A stretch of 64,000 nt of DNA from Micromonospora_G sp044901685 (GTDB lineage Bacteria > Actinomycetota > Actinomycetes > Mycobacteriales > Micromonosporaceae): NCBI RefSeq assembly GCF_044901685.1, contig NZ_JBJDPS010000010.1, positions 62,001 to 126,000 on the forward strand, read 5' to 3'. Under the pieces are notes generated by a model that ran no database searches, was not told where the DNA came from, and saw nothing but the letters and a program-made list of their open reading frames with translations. A program made the translations under genes and the position numbers. Shown here piece after piece: positions 59,228-64,000 of the stretch (within the stretch, counting starts at the first letter, position 1; every line of letters starts with the position of its first letter).

Positions 59228-60387
59228 CAGAACACCACCGCTCCCACTCCCACCGCCACCAGGATGGCGATCGCGAACGTCGCCGGGGCGAACCGGAACG
59301 CGAACCGGCGCCCGAAGACACCGGCCTGCATCGAGATCAGTTTCAGGTCGACCATCGGCCCGACGACCAGAAACGCCAGTCGGGAGGTGAGCGAGAACTG
59401 GGACAGCGACGCGGCCACGAACGCGTCCGCCTCCGAACAGATCGACAGCAGTACGGCGAGCACCGCCAGGGCCAGCACCGACAGGATCGGGTTGTCCGCC
59501 AGGGTCTGCAACCACCGCTCCGGCACCAGTACGTTGATGCAGGCCGCGGCCATCGCACCGAGCACCAGGAAGCCACCGGCGTGCACCACGTCGTGCCGTA
59601 CGGCGGACCAGAACGCCCGGCTCCTGGAGACTCCTTCGAGGTCGGGGCGGTGCGGCAGCCGGATCCAGTCCGCCCGGCCGAGCCGCAGCCAGAGCCAACC
59701 CATCACCATCGCGACGATCAGGCTGGCGACGCCGCGACCCACCACCATCTCCGGGTTGTTCGGGAAGGCGACGGCGGTGGCGGTGAGCACGATCGGGTTG
59801 ATCGCCGGGGCGGCGAGCAGGAACGCGAGCGCGGCGGCGGGGGTGACGCCCCGGCGGATCAGCGACCCGGCGATCGGCACCGCGCCGCATTCGCAGCCGG
59901 GCAGGACCACCCCGGCGCAGCTCGCCACCGGCACCGCCAGCGCGGGATGTTTCGGCAACGCCTTCGCCCAGAAGGAGCGGGGCACGAAGACCGCGATCAC
60001 CGCGCTGAGCACCACCCCGAAGACGAGGAACGGCACCGCCTGCACCATGACCGAGACAAAGACCGTGGTCCAGGTCTGCAACCGTGGGCTGGAGATCGCC
60101 TCGGCCACCGGGTTACGGAAGACGACCAGCAGGATCAAGAGCCCCGCGAGCACTTCGACCGAGCCGATCCGGTCGCCGAACAGGCGGGGCCGGGGTCGGT
60201 CGAGGTCGGCTTCGGGCGTACCCGGGGGTGGGGGTGGGGTGGGTCCACGGCCGGGACCGGCGGTCGGGCCGGCGCGGTCCGGGCTCGCCGGACGACCCTC
60301 GGTGCTGTCGCCGGCGGACGGGATCGTCCAGTCGATCCCGTCACCCGTCTCGGCGCGACGATCGGTCGCGCGGTCGGGGGCGGTCAC
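59227..60387 (-). CDS. permease, UPF0718/YraQ (YcgR) family
   Basis: 386 residues. A Pro/Thr-rich cytoplasmic N-terminus of about 90 residues precedes about eight membrane helices. The family cysteine motif GCECGAVPIAGSLIRRGVTPAAALAFLLAAPAINPIVLTATAVAF is intact, and the end (VGPMVDLKLISMQAGVFG) is typical. It pairs with the TIGR03943 gene it overlaps, and the pair is a predicted transporter of unknown substrate. GTG at 60387 has GAGGAG 11 bases upstream; a start further out (60459) is possible. Confidence 0.85.
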   Translation of the reverse strand: MTAPDRATDRRAETGDGIDWTIPSAGDSTEGRPASPDRAGPTAGPGRGPTPPPPPGTPEADLDRPRPRLFGDRIGSVEVLAGLLILLVVFRNPVAEAISSPRLQTWTTVFVSVMVQAVPFLVFGVVLSAVIAVFVPRSFWAKALPKHPALAVPVASCAGVVLPGCECGAVPIAGSLIRRGVTPAAALAFLLAAPAINPIVLTATAVAFPNNPEMVVGRGVASLIVAMVMGWLWLRLGRADWIRLPHRPDLEGVSRSRAFWSAVRHDVVHAGGFLVLGAMAAACINVLVPERWLQTLADNPILSVLALAVLAVLLSICSEADAFVAASLSQFSLTSRLAFLVVGPMVDLKLISMQAGVFGRRFAFRFAPATFAIAILVAVGVGAVVF

Positions 60388-60500
60388 GGTGGTCTGCTCT
60401 CCTCGCTCGGCCGGGATGTGGCAGCTCACCCTAACCCGAGCACCGGTGTCCGCCACCACACTCGATCGATACGGCGCTGTCCCGGGCGGCCGGTCGGTGC

Positions 60501-60506
60501 TAGCGT
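60501..60506 (+). promoter_or_regulatory. -10 box of the TPP riboswitch transcript
   Basis: TAGCGT fits the TANNNT actinobacterial -10 box and lies about 20 bp before the riboswitch aptamer. The -35 region near 60478 is weak. Confidence 0.45.
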
Positions 60507-60527
60507 CGCCGAAACAACTTCACATCC

Positions 60528-60614
<87 letters not shown>

Positions 60615-60703
60615 GTCATGCTCCGGCCACGCCGGAGTCCGGCATCGCGCCGGCCGAGGCGTGCGACTTCTCCTGGTTCGTTCCGAGGACTGGGAGGCAC
60701 CAC

Positions 60704-61288
60704 ATGAAAGGCTCCACCGGCAACCGCTGGCGCACACTCGACATCGTCGTCGCGTCCACCCTCAGCGTCGCGTTCGGCGTCATCTTCTGGGCCTGGGGCC
60801 TGCTCTGGAACGGCCCGGCCGACGCGATCCCGCTGCCGGGCCGCGCGTTCCTCTACGGCGTCTGGCTGGTGCCGGCGGTCCTGGGCGCGTTGGTGATCCG
60901 CAAGCCGGGGGCCGCCTTCTACACCCTGACCCTGGCCGCACTGGTCTCGGTGGCGCTCGGCACCAGTTGGGGCTGGACCCTGGTGGTCCAGGGTCCGGTC
61001 GAGGCACTGGCGGCGGAGCTGGCCTTCGCGGCGTTCGCCTACCGGGTGTACCGCCTGCCCGTCTCCCTGCTCGCCGCGATCCTGGCCGGGCTGGCGGCGG
61101 CGATCTACGACGTCTTCGTCTGGTACCCGGACACCGCCTGGGGCAGCTTCCGCCTCCCCTACGTGCTGATCACCGCCGCCAGTTCGCTGGTGGTGGCCGG
61201 ACTCGGCAGTGTCGCCCTGACCCGCTCGCTGGCCCAGACCGGCGTGCTGGACCGCTTCCCCGCCGGCCGCGAACGCGCCACCGTCTAG
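60704..61288 (+). CDS. ykoE: ECF transporter substrate-binding (S) component, YkoE type
   Basis: 194 residues, about five hydrophobic helices. WRTLDIVVASTLSVAFGVIFWAWGLLWN at the start and PGAAFYTLTLAALVSVALGTSWG match YkoE, the S component for the thiamine precursor HMP. DVFVWYPDTAWGSFRLPYVLITAASSLVVAG follows. ATG at 60704 has GGGAGG 6 bases upstream. It lies right after the TPP riboswitch, which supports the substrate. Confidence 0.94.
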   Translation: MKGSTGNRWRTLDIVVASTLSVAFGVIFWAWGLLWNGPADAIPLPGRAFLYGVWLVPAVLGALVIRKPGAAFYTLTLAALVSVALGTSWGWTLVVQGPVEALAAELAFAAFAYRVYRLPVSLLAAILAGLAAAIYDVFVWYPDTAWGSFRLPYVLITAASSLVVAGLGSVALTRSLAQTGVLDRFPAGRERATV

Positions 61289-61334
61289 CCCGGCGGCCTG
61301 TGCGGAGGGCCTGCTACGGGGGAGAGCGGAAGAG

Positions 61335-62807
61335 GTGGTGGGTGTGGGGACCGGGGTGGTGTTGCGGGGGTTCGGCTGGCGGCACGCCGGGCGGAAGCGG
61401 TGGGCCGTACGCGACCTCGACCTGCGGATCGAACGCGGAGAGCGGGTGCTGTTGCTCGGTGCGTCGGGGGCGGGCAAGAGCACCCTGCTCGCCGCGCTCG
61501 CCGGCCTGCTCGCCGAGGACTCCGGTGAGCAGCAGGGGACGATCGAGGTCGACGGGGACGACCCACGTACGGCGCGGGACCGGGTCGGCATCCTGTTCCA
61601 GGACCCGGAGAGCCAGCTCGTGATGGTCCGGGCCGGTGACGACGTCGCCTTCGGACTGGAGAACCGGGGCGTACCGGCCGGCGAGATCTGGTCCCGGGTC
61701 GACCAGGCCCTGCACCGGGTCGGCTTCCCGTACGGGCGGGACCGCTCCACCGCCTCGCTCTCCGGCGGCGAGCAGCAGCGGCTGGCGTTGGCCGGCGTAC
61801 TCGCCCTCCGGCCCGGCCTGCTCCTGCTCGACGAGCCCACCGCCAACCTCGACCCGGCCGGCGCCGCCCTGGTCCGGGCGGCCATCGGCGCGGCGGTCGA
61901 CCCGGGCACCACCCTGATCCTGGTCGAACACCGGGTGGCCGAGGCGCTGCCGCTGGTCGACCGGGTGGTCGTGCTCGAACCGGGCGGCGGCGTCCGCGCC
62001 GACGGCACCCCCTCGGCGGTCTTCGCCGCACACGGCGACGCGCTCGCCGACGCCGGGGTGTGGGTGCCCGGCCGCCCGGTGCCCGCCCGCCCGTCCGCCA
62101 CCGCCGCCGGTGACCTGCTCCTCACCGCCGACCGGCTCGGCCAGCCACCCCGGCTGGCCCCGACGGACCTGACCGTACGGGCCGGTGAGGCGGTCGCCGT
62201 GCTCGGGCGCAACGGGGCTGGCAAGACCACCATGGCGCTGCACCTCGGCGGGCTGCGCAAGCCCGGCACCGGTCGGCTGACCGCCAGTCCCGCCCTGGCC
62301 GGAGCGGATGCCGGGACACCTCCGCACCGGTGGCGGGCCGCCGCGCTCACCCGCCGGATCGGCTCGGTCTTCCAGGACCCGGAACACCAGTTCCTCAGCC
62401 GTACGGTCTTCGACGAACTCGCCCTCGGCCCGCGTCGGACCGGGCAACCGGAGGGTGCCGTACGGGCCACGGTGGAGCGACTGCTCGCCCGGCTGCGGCT
62501 GGACCGGCTGGCGGGCGCGAACCCGTACACCCTCTCCGGCGGCGAGGCACGGCGGCTGAGCGTGGCCACGGCCCTGGCCACCGCACCCCGGCTGCTCGTA
62601 CTCGACGAACCGACCTTCGGCCAGGACCGGCGTACCTGGATCGAGATGGTCGACCTCCTCGCCGACCTGCGCGACGCCGGACACGGCATCGTCACGGTCA
62701 CCCACGACCCGGACTTCGTCGACGCGCTCGCCGACCGGACGGTCACCCTGGCCGGCGGCGACCACGAGGGTACGGGCGTCCGCACCGCGCCCGGAGTCGC
62801 CTCGTGA
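61335..62807 (+). CDS. ykoD: ECF transporter ATPase with two ABC domains, YkoD type
   Basis: 490 residues, a fusion of two energy-coupling ATPases. Domain 1 has Walker A GASGAGKST, signature LSGGEQQR and Walker B LLLDEPTANLD. Domain 2 has GRNGAGKTT, LSGGEARR and LVLDEPTFGQD. Q-loops (LFQDPESQ and VFQDPEHQ) are typical of ECF. A GTG at 61335 follows GGGGGAG by 9 bases. It ends with a 4-bp GTGA overlap into the T component. Confidence 0.94.
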   Translation: MVGVGTGVVLRGFGWRHAGRKRWAVRDLDLRIERGERVLLLGASGAGKSTLLAALAGLLAEDSGEQQGTIEVDGDDPRTARDRVGILFQDPESQLVMVRAGDDVAFGLENRGVPAGEIWSRVDQALHRVGFPYGRDRSTASLSGGEQQRLALAGVLALRPGLLLLDEPTANLDPAGAALVRAAIGAAVDPGTTLILVEHRVAEALPLVDRVVVLEPGGGVRADGTPSAVFAAHGDALADAGVWVPGRPVPARPSATAAGDLLLTADRLGQPPRLAPTDLTVRAGEAVAVLGRNGAGKTTMALHLGGLRKPGTGRLTASPALAGADAGTPPHRWRAAALTRRIGSVFQDPEHQFLSRTVFDELALGPRRTGQPEGAVRATVERLLARLRLDRLAGANPYTLSGGEARRLSVATALATAPRLLVLDEPTFGQDRRTWIEMVDLLADLRDAGHGIVTVTHDPDFVDALADRTVTLAGGDHEGTGVRTAPGVAS

Positions 62808-63604
62808 TCGTCACCGGACCGGTCGGTACGTCGACCGCACCGCTGGCCCGGCGCAACCCGGTCGCCAAACTCGCCGCCGCCCTGGTCTTCTCGTTCGCCC
62901 TGGTCGCCACGATCGACCCGGTCGCACCGGCGGTCGCCATCGCGATCGAACTCGCCGTGCTGCCGCTGTTCGGCATCGGCTACGCCACCCTGCTCCGGCG
63001 GATCTGGCCGCTGCTGCTCAGCGCGTTCGGTGTGGTCCTCACCATGGTCCTGTTCGCCGCCGACCGGGACGGTGCGGTGCTGCTCGACGCCGGGCCGCTC
63101 ACCGTCACCACCGGTGTGCTGCACACCGCGCTCGGGCTGGCGCTGCGACTGGTCGCGGTGGCGCTGCCCGGACTGCTGGTCTTCGCCACCACCGATCCCA
63201 CCGACCTGGCCGACGCGCTGGTCCAGAACGCCAAGGCGCCGCCGAGGTTCGCGCTCGGCGCGCTCGCCGCGTTCCGGATGCTGCCGCTGCTCGCCACCGA
63301 GTGGCAACTGCTCGGCATGGCCCGACGGGCCCGGGGTGTGGACGCCGGACGCAACCCGGTCGCCCGGCTGCGACTCTTCGCCGCCACCGCGTTCGCCCTG
63401 CTCGTCGGGGCGATCCGGCGCGGCACCCGACTCGCCACCGCGATGGACGCCCGGGGCTTCGACAGCGGTTCGCCACGTACGTCCGCCCGGCGGCAACGGT
63501 TCACCGCCGCCGACGCCGCACTGGTCGCGGGTGCCGCCGTACTGGCCGGGGTGGCGTTGGGCGTCAGCGTCCTGCTCGGTACGTTCCGACCCCTGATCGG
63601 TTGA
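62804..63604 (+). CDS. ykoC: ECF transporter transmembrane (T) component, YkoC type
   Basis: 266 residues. Several hydrophobic helices and the two coupling-helix motifs of T components appear (ATEWQLLGMARRARGVDAG and AMDARGFDSGS, with the Ala-Arg-Gly signatures). The GTG overlaps the ATPase stop, so expression is coupled. It completes the HMP/thiamine importer. A ykoF gene, found in some operons, is absent. Confidence 0.94.
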   Translation: MIVTGPVGTSTAPLARRNPVAKLAAALVFSFALVATIDPVAPAVAIAIELAVLPLFGIGYATLLRRIWPLLLSAFGVVLTMVLFAADRDGAVLLDAGPLTVTTGVLHTALGLALRLVAVALPGLLVFATTDPTDLADALVQNAKAPPRFALGALAAFRMLPLLATEWQLLGMARRARGVDAGRNPVARLRLFAATAFALLVGAIRRGTRLATAMDARGFDSGSPRTSARRQRFTAADAALVAGAAVLAGVALGVSVLLGTFRPLIG

Positions 63605-63675
63605 GCCCGCCCGGCCGCCCTTTCCCAACGACGGCCACCTGCACGTCCGGCACCCGGACCGGGCACCGGGACCGG

Positions 63676-64000
63676 TCACCCCGGTTCGGCGGTGACCTTG
63701 CTGGCGGTGACCGTACCGCCGGTGTTGGGGCCGGTGGCGGTGACGCTGTCCCCGGCCTTCAGGGTGGCGAGCGAACCGGCACGGGCGATCGTCACGGCGG
63801 TGTCGGCGCCGGTCCGTACCGTGACCACGGTGCCGTCCGGGGTCTCCAGGTAGACGGTGCCGCCGTCCACCAGCTTCACCGTGCCGGTGGTGGTCTGTGC
63901 CGCGCCGGAGCCGGCAGCACCCTCGCCCGTGGCGGAACCGGGAGTGGGAGCGCCGTCTGCCGTACCGGCGTCACCGGGCCGGTTCGCGAGCCGGCCACCC
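63676..64000 (-). CDS. DUF5666-like domain protein, C-terminal part
   Basis: Partial; the gene continues beyond the right edge. The visible 107 residues are a Gly/Ala/Thr-rich linker and then a beta-rich domain. It reads TVKLVDGGTVYLETPDGTVVTVRTGADTAVTIARAGSLATLKAGDSVTATGPNTGGTVTASKV, typical of DUF5666. Such domains usually follow a signal peptide or membrane anchor, which lies outside the window. Function unknown. It converges on ykoC. Confidence 0.75.
   Translation of the reverse strand, partial: GGRLANRPGDAGTADGAPTPGSATGEGAAGSGAAQTTTGTVKLVDGGTVYLETPDGTVVTVRTGADTAVTIARAGSLATLKAGDSVTATGPNTGGTVTASKVTAEPG

Overview
The window is high-GC actinobacterial chromosome, most likely Micromonospora or a close relative in Micromonosporaceae. 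GTG starts are common, TANNNT -10 boxes often sit directly in front of start codons, and the protein families are actinobacterial (DUF397/DUF5753, DUF6703, DUF6328, SCO3242-type prenyltransferase). A GGAAGGGCCCC palindrome recurs between genes. Core genes (dnaG, dgt, ppdK, dusB, glyS, zur) show that this is chromosome and not an obvious island. No tRNA, rRNA, CRISPR array or insertion sequence was recognised.

Layout. 1-2.5 kb: the end of an ebo-like operon (inositol-phosphate synthase, UbiA-type prenyltransferase, TIM-barrel isomerase), transcribed leftwards. 3.3-9.5 kb: a leftward sugar operon (ROK regulator, RbsA-type ATPase, permease, binding lipoprotein, Gfo/Idh oxidoreductase). 9.7-19.1 kb: BrkB-like protein, two ABC-2 permeases, an ArsR-SRPBCC pair, LtrA, NUDIX, a small secreted peptide, HxlR, a DrrA-like ATPase and a Tat-exported sugar isomerase. 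19-28.5 kb: dnaG and its neighbour, an epimerase, a second LtrA, a siderophore-interacting protein under an iron box, an esterase, a NADAR protein, dgt, a VOC protein and a roadblock protein. 28.7-38.5 kb: ppdK, a GH20 hexosaminidase, dusB, an AbiEi/DUF559-like gene and glyS.

38.5-43.7 kb is a zinc module: a Zur-box-preceded znuABC operon, then a SmtB-type ArsR regulator and a Fur-family Zur. 43.5-48 kb holds an acyl-CoA dehydrogenase whose C-terminal tail runs antisense to a 53-residue membrane protein, a DUF6328 protein, 32-bp tandem repeats, a broken XRE/DUF5753 regulator with an intact DUF397 partner, and a VOC protein. 48.2-56.6 kb holds a kinase-like protein and a polymorphic toxin locus: a 2173-residue secreted RHS protein with FN3, Hint and C-terminal toxin segments, followed 18 bp downstream by a SUKH/SMI1-like immunity gene. 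56.8-64 kb: VOC, UPF0309 SIS protein, a two-gene YcgQ/YcgR-like permease system with a His-rich repeat, a TPP riboswitch, the ykoE-ykoD-ykoC ECF transporter, and the edge of a DUF5666-like gene.

The most system-like elements are the RHS toxin/SUKH immunity pair, the recurrent palindromic element (five loci), the AbiEi/DUF559 gene behind two perfect DnaA-box sequences, and the double zinc-regulator module. Starts were chosen from Shine-Dalgarno spacing, overlaps and leaderless -10 boxes. Family names come from recognising motifs by eye, with no database search.
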